Below, one piece after another: positions 26,917 through 35,200 of a stretch of 60,578 bases of DNA. The translations under genes and the position numbers were made by a program. Positions within the stretch are counted from its first letter, which is position 1. Each line of letters begins with the position of its first letter. A model generated the notes under the pieces. That model ran no database searches and had not been told where the DNA came from. It worked only from the letters and a program-made list of their open reading frames with translations. This DNA is from Lachnospiraceae bacterium (lineage in GTDB: Bacteria; Bacillota; Clostridia; Lachnospirales; Lachnospiraceae), in contig JAGBBW010000048.1 of NCBI GenBank assembly GCA_017938285.1, positions 1 through 60,578 of the forward strand, given 5' to 3'.

Positions 26917-27903
26917 ATGAGCATCAGAGTTGGAATTATGGGTTATGGTAACTTAGGAAGAGGAATTGAATGTGCATTAAAGCAGAATAGTGATATGGAG
27001 CTGGTTGCGGTATTTTCCAGACGTAATCCGGACAGTGTGAAAATTTTGACTGAGGGTGTAAAAGTATATCCGGTGGAAGCTGCGGAAAAGATGAAAGAGG
27101 AAATGGATGTCCTGATTCTCTGCGGCGGCAGTGCTACCGACCTTCCGGTACAGACACCGGAGTTTGCAAAGAATTTTACCGTAGTGGACAGCTTTGATAC
27201 CCACGCAAGAATTCCGGAGCATTTCGCAAATGTGGATAATGCTGCAAAGGAAAACGGCAATGTTGCCGTGATTTCCGCAGGCTGGGATCCGGGTATGTTT
27301 TCCTTGAACCGTTTGTATGCCAATGCGATTTTACCGGACGGTAAGGATTATACGTTCTGGGGCAAAGGTGTCAGCCAGGGGCATTCTGACGCCATCCGCC
27401 GTGTAGAAGGTGTGGCAAACGGCAAGCAGTATACCGTGCCGGTGGAAGCGGCGCTTGAGGCAGTGAGAAGCGGTGCCAATCCGGAGCTTTCCACCAGGGA
27501 AAAGCATACCAGAGAGTGTTTTGTTGTGGCAGAAGAAGGAGCAGATAAGGAAAAGATTACCCAGGAAATCAAGTCCATGCCGAACTATTTTGCAGATTAT
27601 GATACAACAGTAACCTTTATTACAGAAGAAGAGTTACAGAAGAACCATGCAGGCATTCCACACGGTGGTTTTGTCATCCGCAGCGGAAAGACCGGATGGA
27701 ATCTGGAAAACAACCACATCATTGAGTACAGCTTAAAGTTAGATTCCAATCCGGAATTTACAGCATCTGTAATTGTGGCTTGCGCGAGGGCTGCAGTGCG
27801 TATGAAGAGCGAAGGCATGACCGGCTGTAAGACGATTTTTGATATTCCGCCGGCATATCTCTGCAATATCAGCGCAGAAGAATTGCGGGCACATCTGCTG
27901 TAG
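26917..27903 (+). CDS. ddh: Meso-diaminopimelate dehydrogenase
   Basis: 328 residues, the usual size for the family. It makes meso-2,6-diaminopimelate from tetrahydrodipicolinate, NADPH and ammonia in one step, giving the peptidoglycan cross-linking residue and the lysine precursor. The Rossmann nucleotide site is RVGIMGYGNLGRGIE at the N-terminus, and family signatures include LCGGSATDLP, SAGWDPGMFS, FWGKGVSQGHSDAIRR and IPHGGFVIRSG. The gene stands alone after a 100-base gap and precedes uppP, another cell-wall gene. An extended -10 (TGTTATACT) lies about 45 bases upstream of the start. Confidence 0.95.
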   Translation: MSIRVGIMGYGNLGRGIECALKQNSDMELVAVFSRRNPDSVKILTEGVKVYPVEAAEKMKEEMDVLILCGGSATDLPVQTPEFAKNFTVVDSFDTHARIPEHFANVDNAAKENGNVAVISAGWDPGMFSLNRLYANAILPDGKDYTFWGKGVSQGHSDAIRRVEGVANGKQYTVPVEAALEAVRSGANPELSTREKHTRECFVVAEEGADKEKITQEIKSMPNYFADYDTTVTFITEEELQKNHAGIPHGGFVIRSGKTGWNLENNHIIEYSLKLDSNPEFTASVIVACARAAVRMKSEGMTGCKTIFDIPPAYLCNISAEELRAHLL

Positions 27904-27991
27904 CAGACGATAAAGGAAATAACAGAAACAGTCTTATTTTCTGCCGGCTTTCGTTATGAAATAGAAGGAATAAGGAAAAAGGAGCAGAATA

Positions 27992-28819
27992 ATGGATTTT
28001 TTTGAAATGTTGAAGGTCATTTTCCTTGGCATTGTGGAGGGTATCACCGAATGGCTGCCGATCAGCAGCACCGGACACATGCTTCTGGTGGATGAGTTTG
28101 TGCAGTTGAATATGACGGAAGAGTTTAAAGAAATGTTCTTTATTCTCATCCAGCTGGGAGCCATTCTGGCGGTTATCCTTCTGTTCTGGGGAAAAATGTG
28201 GCCGTTCCAGTTTAAGGATAAGAGTAAACCGGTGATTTTAAAGGACACATTTTCTATCTGGTTTAAGGTAGTGGTGGCCTGCATTCCGGGTGCCGTTGTG
28301 ACAATTTTGTTTGATGATTATGTGGAAGCACATTTCCAGACACCGCCGGTTATTGCGGCAGCGTTGATTTTTTACGGCATTGCTTTTCTTGTGGTGGAAA
28401 AGTGGAATAAGACAAAAACGCCGAAGGTTGCAGAACTGGCAGATATTACATACCAGACCGCTTTACTGATTGGCCTGTTTCAGGTGCTTTCCATTGTTCC
28501 GGGAACTTCCCGGTCAGGAGCAACGATTATCGGAGCCCTGTTAATTGGAGTGTCCAGAGTGGCAGCAGCAGAATTTACATTTTTTCTTGCAGTTCCGGTT
28601 ATGCTTGGGATGAGTGCTTTAAAACTGGTAAAGTTTGGATTTGCTTTTTCCGGGACAGAAATTGCGGTGCTGGTGCTTGGCATGACAACCGCTTTTGTAG
28701 TGTCTGTGCTGGTGATTAAATTCCTGATGAGTTATATTAAGAAAAAAGATTTCACGGTGTTTGGCTGGTACCGGATTGTACTGGGAGCTGTGATTATTGT
28801 GTATACGCTGGCAGCGTAG
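27992..28819 (+). CDS. uppP: Undecaprenyl-diphosphatase UppP (BacA type)
   Basis: 275 residues with eight or so hydrophobic helices. The family boxes are present: IVEGITEWLPISSTGHM near the N-terminus (catalytic Glu and Ser/His region) and PGTSRSGATIIGALL with the essential Arg. The enzyme removes one phosphate from undecaprenyl pyrophosphate, recycling the lipid carrier for peptidoglycan and surface polymers, and confers some bacitracin tolerance. A hairpin terminator follows immediately. The ABC exporter and two-component genes a little downstream could also relate to envelope stress, though nothing in the sequence proves this. Confidence 0.95.
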   Translation: MDFFEMLKVIFLGIVEGITEWLPISSTGHMLLVDEFVQLNMTEEFKEMFFILIQLGAILAVILLFWGKMWPFQFKDKSKPVILKDTFSIWFKVVVACIPGAVVTILFDDYVEAHFQTPPVIAAALIFYGIAFLVVEKWNKTKTPKVAELADITYQTALLIGLFQVLSIVPGTSRSGATIIGALLIGVSRVAAAEFTFFLAVPVMLGMSALKLVKFGFAFSGTEIAVLVLGMTTAFVVSVLVIKFLMSYIKKKDFTVFGWYRIVLGAVIIVYTLAA

Positions 28820-28824
28820 AGAAG

Positions 28825-28876
28825 GAAAGAGGGGAGTTGCAGGATTACTTTCAGGGTGATTTGTAACTCCTCTTTC
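28825..28876 (+). terminator. Terminator after uppP
   Basis: GAAAGAGGGGAGTTGCA (28825-28841) pairs with TTGTAACTCCTCTTTC (28861-28876) with one bulged G, starting 6 bases after the stop codon and followed by a few Ts. Confidence 0.65.
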
Positions 28877-28891
28877 TTTGTGACTGTAAAA

Positions 28892-28902
28892 ACGCAGTGC
28901 GT
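28892..28902 (+). promoter_or_regulatory. Upstream palindrome ACGCAGTGCGT
   Basis: A perfect 11-base palindrome (one central base) 12 bases upstream of the -35 box. Its twin at 28949-28959 lies just after the -10 box. A pair bracketing a promoter suggests a looping or cooperative repressor, most simply the HTH protein encoded next. Confidence 0.55.
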
Positions 28903-28913
28903 GATTCTATGGG

Positions 28914-28942
28914 TTGACGGTTTTGACCTCCTGTGTTATTAT
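28914..28942 (+). promoter_or_regulatory. Promoter of the HTH gene
   Basis: TTGACG (28914-28919), a 17-base spacer, TATTAT (28937-28942); the gene starts at 28976 after GGAGGA. Confidence 0.65.
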
Positions 28943-28948
28943 GAAAAC

Positions 28949-28959
28949 ACGCAATGCGT
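28949..28959 (+). promoter_or_regulatory. Downstream palindrome ACGCAATGCGT
   Basis: The same palindrome as at 28892 with a different centre base, located over the predicted transcription start. Centres are 57 bases apart. Confidence 0.55.
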
Positions 28960-28975
28960 TTGTGGAGGAATTAAA

Positions 28976-29722
28976 ATGGAAGAAACAAAAACAGAACTGG
29001 AAAGGCAGCAGGAGACACTTTGTTCTTTAAGGAAAATGGCAGGTATGAACCGGAAAGAATTTTCGGAAGAATATGGCATTCCCTACCGGACGATAGAGGA
29101 CTGGGAGCACGGAAAAAGAAAAATGCCGGAGTATGTATTACGATTGCTGGCTTATAAAGTGAGGATAGACGCTTTACAAAAAGAGAATAAGAAAAAAGAA
29201 GCACGAAATGTTCAAATAATTACGGATACGGAAGGCAGGAAAATAGTTTTAATCAATGATATACGTTTTAAAGGGAAGAAGCGGGAAGAGTGGAAAGAAG
29301 TAGAAAAATATCTTACGGAATATGTAGGAAATTACTATGAGATAGAGGAAAGTGCGGAAAAAATTTATATTGATACGGATTTTCCGGATGAATATGCAAA
29401 TTCGGAAAGCAGGATTGCATTGAAAAAATTAGTGTCTAAGGCTAAAGCAAATGCGTCGCAAGGGATTCCTGAGTTAATTGAGATTGCAACAAATGAAGTA
29501 TATTCTCCAAATGAAAAGAAAAAGCACTCAAAAGATGCAAAGTTTGGTTGGTATCGTTATTATATTCGGTTTGCGTTGCCGGTGTATGATGATAAATGTG
29601 AACAAGTGATAAGATACAATATATTTTCAGCGCGAATGCTTGTAAGACATGCGGAAGATGGAAAAAAGTATTTGTATGATATATTGGCATTAAAAAAAGA
29701 AACGAGCAGCCCGCTTGAGTAA
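28976..29722 (+). CDS. HTH protein with C-terminal LPD-like domain
   Basis: 248 residues from the ATG at 28976 (GGAGG upstream; the frame is open further up, but those codons lie in the promoter). The first 75 residues hold a Cro/XRE-type helix-turn-helix (LRKMAGMNRKEFSEEYGIPY, then RTIEDWEHGKRKMPEYVLRLL), a form common in Lachnospiraceae. The remainder (about 85-248) is an alpha+beta domain ending in FSARMLVRHAEDGKKYLYDI, LALKKETSSPLE. That end resembles large polyvalent-protein-associated domains (LPD3/DUF3849-like) of phage and integrative element proteins. Fusion of the two in one small protein with its own two-operator promoter is unusual. Nuclease or toxin activity cannot be shown. Probably autoregulated. 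Confidence 0.65.
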   Translation: MEETKTELERQQETLCSLRKMAGMNRKEFSEEYGIPYRTIEDWEHGKRKMPEYVLRLLAYKVRIDALQKENKKKEARNVQIITDTEGRKIVLINDIRFKGKKREEWKEVEKYLTEYVGNYYEIEESAEKIYIDTDFPDEYANSESRIALKKLVSKAKANASQGIPELIEIATNEVYSPNEKKKHSKDAKFGWYRYYIRFALPVYDDKCEQVIRYNIFSARMLVRHAEDGKKYLYDILALKKETSSPLE

Positions 29723-29814
29723 AATACTGTACGGTGAAAACCCATTTCTCTTTCATATAATCAATATAACAAAATTTGAAGCATTAGTCAACAAAAATTT
29801 AAAGGAGACCCAAC

Positions 29815-30489
29815 ATGGAACAAATTCTCATCGTAGAAGATGATACCGATATCAATCATTTGATTGCCAAAGCCCTTACAAAATCCGGTTATACCTGTAA
29901 ACAGGCTTTCTCCGGTACCGAAGGGCTTCTTTATGCCAAAGCAGAAACTTTTTCCCTGGCAATTTTAGATCTTATGCTGCCGGGGATGAGCGGCGAAGAA
30001 CTCTTAAAAAATCTCCGGGAGTTTACCACAATGCCGGTGATTATTCTGTCCGCCAGGGACAGTCTGGACAGCAAAATCGAGCTGCTGACCGCCGGAGCTG
30101 AGGACTATATGACAAAACCGTTTGAACTGGACGAGCTGATTGTCCGGGTGGGAGTCCAGCTGCGCCGCTTTTCCAGACAGGAAGCACCGGTACAGCAGCT
30201 GTCCCATAAATCACTGACACTTTCTCTGGAAGAAATGACTGCTAAAGTAAAGGGCAGTCCGGTTTCTTTTACGAAGCAGGAATATAAAATTCTGGAACTG
30301 TTAATGAAGAACCCGAACCGTGTATTTTCCAAGCAGGACATTTATGATTACGCATGGGAAGGTTTTTACATTGGTGAGGACAAGACCATCAACATGCACA
30401 TCAGTAATATCCGTAAAAAAATCAAGGCAGTCTGCGAGGAAGAGTACATAGAAACCGTGTGGGGCATAGGGTTTAAACTTGCAAAATAA
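29815..30489 (+). CDS. OmpR-family response regulator
   Basis: 224 residues. The receiver domain shows the acidic pocket VEDD (residues 7-10), the phospho-acceptor Asp52 in ILDLMLPGMSG, and Lys in MTKPFEL. The C-terminal winged helix (TKQEYKILELLMKNPNRVFS, then INMHISNIRKKI) is of the OmpR/PhoB type and binds direct repeats. AAAGGAGACC precedes the start. The cognate kinase is most likely the one at 32528, separated from it by an ABC exporter and a small insertion element. Such sets usually control their own exporter in response to antimicrobial peptides. Confidence 0.92.
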   Translation: MEQILIVEDDTDINHLIAKALTKSGYTCKQAFSGTEGLLYAKAETFSLAILDLMLPGMSGEELLKNLREFTTMPVIILSARDSLDSKIELLTAGAEDYMTKPFELDELIVRVGVQLRRFSRQEAPVQQLSHKSLTLSLEEMTAKVKGSPVSFTKQEYKILELLMKNPNRVFSKQDIYDYAWEGFYIGEDKTINMHISNIRKKIKAVCEEEYIETVWGIGFKLAK

Positions 30490-30641
30490 ATCTTGAAACG
30501 TAACTATTCGTTACCTTCATAGTTACGATTCGCAAATTCATGAAAATCAGCTACGCTGATGGAATTTGCTCACACCTGAATCACTTTTTTACGGACAAAA
30601 CAGCAGGTGTTTTGTCCTATGCTGAATAGTTATCTTGAAAC
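30490..30641. mobile_element. Candidate MITE with terminal inverted and flanking direct repeats
   Basis: Inverted ends GTAACTATTC (30500-30509) and GAATAGTTAT (30624-30633) match at 9 of 10 bases. They are flanked by the direct repeat ATCTTGAAAC (30490-30499 and 30632-30641), as expected of a target-site duplication. The 134-base interior encodes nothing and is full of nested hairpins: GCAAATTC/GAATTTGC, ATCAG-CTACG-CTGAT and GGACAAAACA/TGTTTTGTCC. It separates the response regulator from its ABC exporter. Confidence 0.6.
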
Positions 30642-30715
30642 TTTCTTTACCTTTTCTTTGCGTTTTGTTGAAAATTGTCGTGTAAGATGGTAACTGTAAA
30701 GAGGAGGAAACATAC

Positions 30716-31630
30716 ATGGAATATTTATTAAGTACAAATCATTTAACAAAACAGTATGGAAAACAGAAAGCGGCAGATTCGATTAATCTGCATATAAAGA
30801 AAGGTGCCATTTATGGTCTGATTGGCAGAAACGGTGCCGGAAAAACAACGATTTTAAAGATGATCAGCGGACTTGCCAGTCCGACGGAAGGCGACTTTTC
30901 CCTGTTTGGATATCAGGGAAAGGAAGCGTTAAAGGTTATGCACCGGGTCGGCACCCTGATTGAAGCACCTGGCATTTACCCGAATCTTTCCGCAGCGGAA
31001 AATTTGAAATTAAAATGTATTGCCATGGGAGTGCGGGACAAAAAGGTGATTCCAAAGCTGCTGGAAACCGTTGGACTTGCAGATGTGGGTAAAAAGCCGG
31101 CAGGCAAGTTTTCCCTTGGTATGCGTCAGAGACTTGGCATTGCCCTGGCACTGGTAGGAGAACCGGATTTAGTGGTGCTTGACGAGCCAATCAATGGTCT
31201 GGACCCGCAGGGTATTGTAGAAATCAGGGAAACGATTGAGAAATTAAACAAAGAGCAGAATATTACCTTTCTTATTTCCAGTCACATTTTAGAGGAACTT
31301 TCAAAAATTGCTACTGACTATGGAATTATCCACAATGGACATCTGTTGCAGGAGTTAAGCCGGGAAGAACTTCTGGAAAAGTGCAGTGAGCGTATCGAAC
31401 TGAAGACAAACGATACGTCAAAGGCATGCACCGTGCTGGAGGCTATGGGAATCAGAGAGTATAAAGTAGTAGATAAAGATACTATTCAGATTTTTGAGCG
31501 TTTACAGGACAGCGGGGATATTACGGTGGCACTGGCGCAGAATGGTGTAAAAACCTTAAGTATTTCCGTAAAGAACGAAGCGCTGGAGGACTTTTATCTG
31601 AATCTGACGGGAGGAAATGGCAATGTTTAA
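30716..31630 (+). CDS. ABC transporter ATP-binding protein, BcrA/lantibiotic-immunity type
   Basis: 304 residues. Walker A GRNGAGKTT, the signature FSLGMRQRLGIALALV, Walker B VVLDEPINGLDP and the switch His in SSHILEEL are all present. The C-terminal extension of about 90 residues is typical of exporters for bacitracin and lantibiotic-like peptides. It works with the permease that overlaps its end. GAGGAGGAAAC lies upstream. Neighbouring two-component genes suggest induction by an envelope-active peptide; the substrate is not known. Confidence 0.9.
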   Translation: MEYLLSTNHLTKQYGKQKAADSINLHIKKGAIYGLIGRNGAGKTTILKMISGLASPTEGDFSLFGYQGKEALKVMHRVGTLIEAPGIYPNLSAAENLKLKCIAMGVRDKKVIPKLLETVGLADVGKKPAGKFSLGMRQRLGIALALVGEPDLVVLDEPINGLDPQGIVEIRETIEKLNKEQNITFLISSHILEELSKIATDYGIIHNGHLLQELSREELLEKCSERIELKTNDTSKACTVLEAMGIREYKVVDKDTIQIFERLQDSGDITVALAQNGVKTLSISVKNEALEDFYLNLTGGNGNV

Positions 31631-32486
31631 TCTGATAAAAATGGATTTATACCGGATGGTACATTCGGTTTCGTTTAAGGTAATGATGGTAGTGGTAATT
31701 GCGGTGGCGTTTTTTACCATTGGGATGACGAGTTATGATGTGGCATATACAAGAGAGCAGCTGGAAAAAGGTGTCGTTCAGATGGAGGAAACGGCAGCAG
31801 AAGATGATAAGATTGTCATTGAAATGGGAATCAGTGTAACATCAAATGACAGCTGGGTGGATGAAGTCCCTTTTTCAGAATTAGTCAATGAAAATATGAA
31901 AAGTAATTTATTGCTGCTATTGTGTGCTATTTTTGTGCCGTTATTTGTTCATGCAGAATATAAAAATGGCTACATAAAGAATATTGCAGGCCAGTTATCA
32001 AACCGTGGTATGCTGGTGGTGTCAAAGCTGGTGGCAGTTGCGGTGCAGATTCTGATTTTATTTGTGGGATATATTGTATGGGCAGCAGTGGCTGGAATGG
32101 TATTCTTTAAAGATACCCTGGTAACAGGAAATTTTATGGATCTGCTTGGTGGTTCTGCACTGCATTATTTGTTGTGTCTGGCAGTTGGATATGTGGTTCT
32201 TATGCTGACACTGGTCACAAGAAGTTCTGCACTTCCACTGACGTTCGGTGTGTTATGCAGTACCGGTTTTACTGCACTGCTTTACAGCGGCATTAATATG
32301 GTGGTTTCCGTGATTAGCGGAAAAGATACGTTTGATATCGGTCTGTACACACCGGAAATGAATGTAGGGCATATTACGTTTGACATGACAAACGGGACCT
32401 TAATGAGAGTACTGATAGTAGGCTGTGTATATGCCGTACTGGCAGCAGTCATTGCAGTCCGTGTGATGAAAAAAAGGGATGTGTAA
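31623..32486 (+). CDS. ABC-2 type permease subunit
   Basis: 287 residues from the ATG at 31623, chosen because GGGAGG sits 8 bases upstream; an ATG at 31617 is only 2 bases from it. About six membrane helices: one near 17-37, an extracytoplasmic loop of about 55 residues, then five more helices to the end. This is the standard permease of BcrA-type exporters. The gene overlaps the ATPase gene by 8 bases. No peptidase or accessory domain is present. Confidence 0.88.
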   Translation: MFNLIKMDLYRMVHSVSFKVMMVVVIAVAFFTIGMTSYDVAYTREQLEKGVVQMEETAAEDDKIVIEMGISVTSNDSWVDEVPFSELVNENMKSNLLLLLCAIFVPLFVHAEYKNGYIKNIAGQLSNRGMLVVSKLVAVAVQILILFVGYIVWAAVAGMVFFKDTLVTGNFMDLLGGSALHYLLCLAVGYVVLMLTLVTRSSALPLTFGVLCSTGFTALLYSGINMVVSVISGKDTFDIGLYTPEMNVGHITFDMTNGTLMRVLIVGCVYAVLAAVIAVRVMKKRDV

Positions 32487-32527
32487 ACCGGGGACGGCTG
32501 TGAACAAACTTGTGGGGAGAAAAAATT

Positions 32528-33427
32528 ATGGTATGGATCTGGGCAGTCACTGCAACAATACTTAGTATTTTATTATTGGGAATATTCACCGCCTATCGGC
32601 GACAGGTAAAAACTACCTGCCGCCATTTGGCGTTTTTAAAAGAAAACGAAACCAATTTGAGACTCCGGGGCGAACTTCCATTTTCCGAGCTGGACGAACT
32701 GGCGGACCGGATGAATGAAGTGCTGGATATGACACAGAAACTCCGGGAAGAAGCCAGACAGGGGGAACAGAATTTAAAAGATGCCATAACAAACATCTCC
32801 CATGATATCCGGACTCCTCTGACTTCCCTGGATGGCTATTTCCAGCTGCTGTCCCAGACGGAGAGCGAGGAGGAACGGCAGCAGTACCTGACGGTGATCC
32901 GTGGAAGAATCAAAAGCTTGAAAGATATGCTGGAAGAATTGTTTACGTATACCAAGTTGCAGAATGAGTCCTTTGTTCTGGAACTGGAAGATGTGGATTT
33001 TAAGAAATGTGTCTGCGATACGCTGTTTTCTTTTTATAATGATTTCACTGACCGGGGACTGGTGCCGGAAGTGGAACTTTGCGAGGAACGGATTGTGATT
33101 TCCGGGAATAAAGAGGCACTGTACCGCCTCGTGCAGAATATTGTAAAGAATGTGCTGGAGCATGGCAGGGAAGAAGTGCAGATGGGACTGACAACAGAGG
33201 GCGGCCAGGTTTGCTTTTTCTGTGCAAATAAGGTGGAGAATCCGGAGGAAATTGACGTTTCCCAGGTGTTTTCACGGTTTTACCGGGCCGACCCGGCAAG
33301 GACACATTCTTCTACCGGGCTGGGACTTGCCATTGCCAAAGGACTGGCAGAGAAAATGGGTGGAAGTATGAGGGCGGAGCTGGCGGAAGGATGGTTCCGG
33401 CTGGAAGTGCGGTTTGTGCTTAAGTAA
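32528..33427 (+). CDS. Sensor histidine kinase, short intramembrane-sensing type
   Basis: 299 residues from the ATG at 32528. There is a single N-terminal membrane helix (about 5-22) and no extracellular domain, so sensing probably goes through the adjacent exporter. A linker leads to the DHp box NISHDIRTPLTSL (His92), the N box NIVKNVLEH, and the G box SSTGLGLAIAKGLAEKMGG. Such small kinases pair with OmpR regulators and BcrA-type transporters in peptide-antibiotic detoxification modules. Here the order is regulator, ATPase, permease, kinase. A weak AT-rich hairpin (33426-33449) with a T run follows the stop. Confidence 0.88.
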   Translation: MVWIWAVTATILSILLLGIFTAYRRQVKTTCRHLAFLKENETNLRLRGELPFSELDELADRMNEVLDMTQKLREEARQGEQNLKDAITNISHDIRTPLTSLDGYFQLLSQTESEEERQQYLTVIRGRIKSLKDMLEELFTYTKLQNESFVLELEDVDFKKCVCDTLFSFYNDFTDRGLVPEVELCEERIVISGNKEALYRLVQNIVKNVLEHGREEVQMGLTTEGGQVCFFCANKVENPEEIDVSQVFSRFYRADPARTHSSTGLGLAIAKGLAEKMGGSMRAELAEGWFRLEVRFVLK

Positions 33428-33463
33428 AAACTTTAACTTTTTAGTTTTTTGTGAAAAAAACAG

Positions 33464-33492
33464 TTGGAAAATTGAAAAGGATGTAGTATAAT
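33464..33492 (+). promoter_or_regulatory. Promoter of araA
   Basis: TTGGAA (33464-33469), a 17-base spacer, TATAAT (33487-33492). About 125 untranslated bases follow before the start codon. I see no clear catabolite-control (cre) site. Confidence 0.6.
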
Positions 33493-33625
33493 ATACGTAG
33501 AGGGCAGAAGGAATGGATTGTCTTTGTGTACATCTGTGTTTGCAGGGCATTCTACCTTTTGCAAAGTTTTATGTAACTGCTCCGTGTGGAATGGTTACCA
33601 ATTTTATGTTATAAGGAGGATTATC

Positions 33626-35122
33626 ATGTTAGCAGCAAAGAATTACAAGTTCTGGTTTTGTACAGGTTCCCAGGATCTGTACGGTGATGAATGTCTCGCA
33701 AACGTAGCAGAGCATTCCAAGATTATTGTAGCAAAGTTAAACGAGTCCGGTGTACTTCCATTTGAAGTAGTATGGAAGCCAACCCTCATTACCAACGAGC
33801 TGATTCGTAAGACTTTTAACGAAGCAAACAACGATGAAGAGTGTGCCGGTGTTATTACCTGGATGCATACATTCTCCCCGGCTAAGTCCTGGATTTTAGG
33901 TTTACAGGAGTACAGAAAGCCATTACTCCACTTACATACACAGTTCAACGAGGAAATTCCTTACGATACCATCGACATGGATTTCATGAATGAAAACCAG
34001 TCTGCCCATGGTGACAGAGAATACGGTCACATCGTAACAAGAATGGGCATTGAGCGCAAGGTTATCGTTGGTCACTGGTCTGACGCAGCCGTTCAGGAGA
34101 GAATCGCTTCCTGGATGAGAACAGCTATCGGTGTTATCGAAAGCAGCCATATCCGTGTTATGAGAGTTGCTGATAACATGAGAAACGTTGCTGTTACCGA
34201 AGGTGATAAGGTAGAAGCTCACTTAAAGTTTGGCTGGGAAATCGATGCATATCCGGTAAATGAAATCGCTGAGAGTGTTGCAGCAGTTTCCGAAGCTGAT
34301 ACAAACGCATTAGTAGAAGAGTACTACACAAAGTACGATATTTTATTAGAAGGCAGAGACGCAGCAGAATTCAAGAAGCACGTTGCTGTTCAGGCTAAGA
34401 TTGAGCTTGGTTTCGAGCGTTTCTTAGAAGAGAAGAACTATCATGCCATTGTTACCCACTTTGGTGACCTTGGTTCCTTACAGCAGCTTCCAGGTCTTGC
34501 TATCCAGAGACTGATGGAAAAGGGCTACGGCTTCGGCGGCGAAGGTGACTGGAAGACAGCAGCCATGGTTCGTCTGATGAAGATTATGACCCAGGGTGTA
34601 AAGGGTGCAAAGGGTACTTCCTTCATGGAAGACTACACTTACAACTTCGTAAAGGGTAAGGAAGGTATTCTTCAGGCTCACATGCTGGAAGTTTGTCCTA
34701 CAATTGCAGATGGTCCTATCAGCATTAAGTGCCAGCCACTCTCCATGGGTGACAGAGAAGACCCTGCAAGACTGGTATTCACTTCCAAGGAAGGCCATGG
34801 TGTAGCATGTTCCTTAATCGATCTTGGTAACCGTTTCCGTCTGATTATCAATGACGTAAACTGTGTAAAGAACGAGAAGGCAATGCCAAAGCTTCCGGTT
34901 GCTACAAACTTCTGGGTACCAGAACCAAACCTGTACACAGGCGCAGAAGCATGGATTTTAGCCGGTGGTGCACATCATACTGCATTCTCCTATGACCTCA
35001 CTGCAGAGCAGATGGGTGACTGGGCAGCAGCTATGGGCATCGAAGCTGTTTATATTGACAAGGATACTACTATCCGCCAGTTCAAGAATGAGCTGATGTG
35101 GAACAGCGTATACTATAGATAA
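33626..35122 (+). CDS. araA: L-arabinose isomerase
   Basis: 498 residues from the ATG at 33626 (AAGGAGGA upstream). The enzyme converts L-arabinose to L-ribulose using Mn2+. Family signatures include KFWFCTGSQDLYG, TWMHTFSPAKSWI, QFNEEIPYDTIDMDFMNENQ (catalytic Glu region), FGGEGDWKTAAMVR (second Glu) and GGAHHTAFS (metal His). Codon choice is strikingly uniform (GCTTCC, TTCAAG, GGTGAC, AACGTT) and differs from the neighbours, as in highly expressed genes. No other arabinose genes (araB, araD, transporter, araR) lie in the window, so this copy is solitary. Confidence 0.96.
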   Translation: MLAAKNYKFWFCTGSQDLYGDECLANVAEHSKIIVAKLNESGVLPFEVVWKPTLITNELIRKTFNEANNDEECAGVITWMHTFSPAKSWILGLQEYRKPLLHLHTQFNEEIPYDTIDMDFMNENQSAHGDREYGHIVTRMGIERKVIVGHWSDAAVQERIASWMRTAIGVIESSHIRVMRVADNMRNVAVTEGDKVEAHLKFGWEIDAYPVNEIAESVAAVSEADTNALVEEYYTKYDILLEGRDAAEFKKHVAVQAKIELGFERFLEEKNYHAIVTHFGDLGSLQQLPGLAIQRLMEKGYGFGGEGDWKTAAMVRLMKIMTQGVKGAKGTSFMEDYTYNFVKGKEGILQAHMLEVCPTIADGPISIKCQPLSMGDREDPARLVFTSKEGHGVACSLIDLGNRFRLIINDVNCVKNEKAMPKLPVATNFWVPEPNLYTGAEAWILAGGAHHTAFSYDLTAEQMGDWAAAMGIEAVYIDKDTTIRQFKNELMWNSVYYR

Positions 35123-35161
35123 AATCTGAGTCCGTGATTCTTGCCGGACAGAAAAATAAGA

Positions 35162-35197
35162 ACCGGCACAGGCGGTATGTTTACTGCCTGTGCCGGT
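35162..35197. terminator. Strong shared terminator of araA and folT
   Basis: ACCGGCACAGGC pairs with GCCTGTGCCGGT, a 12-base GC-rich stem followed by CTTTTATTTT on the plus strand. It lies between convergent genes and ends 3 bases before the folT stop. Confidence 0.8.
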
Positions 35198-35200
35198 CTT

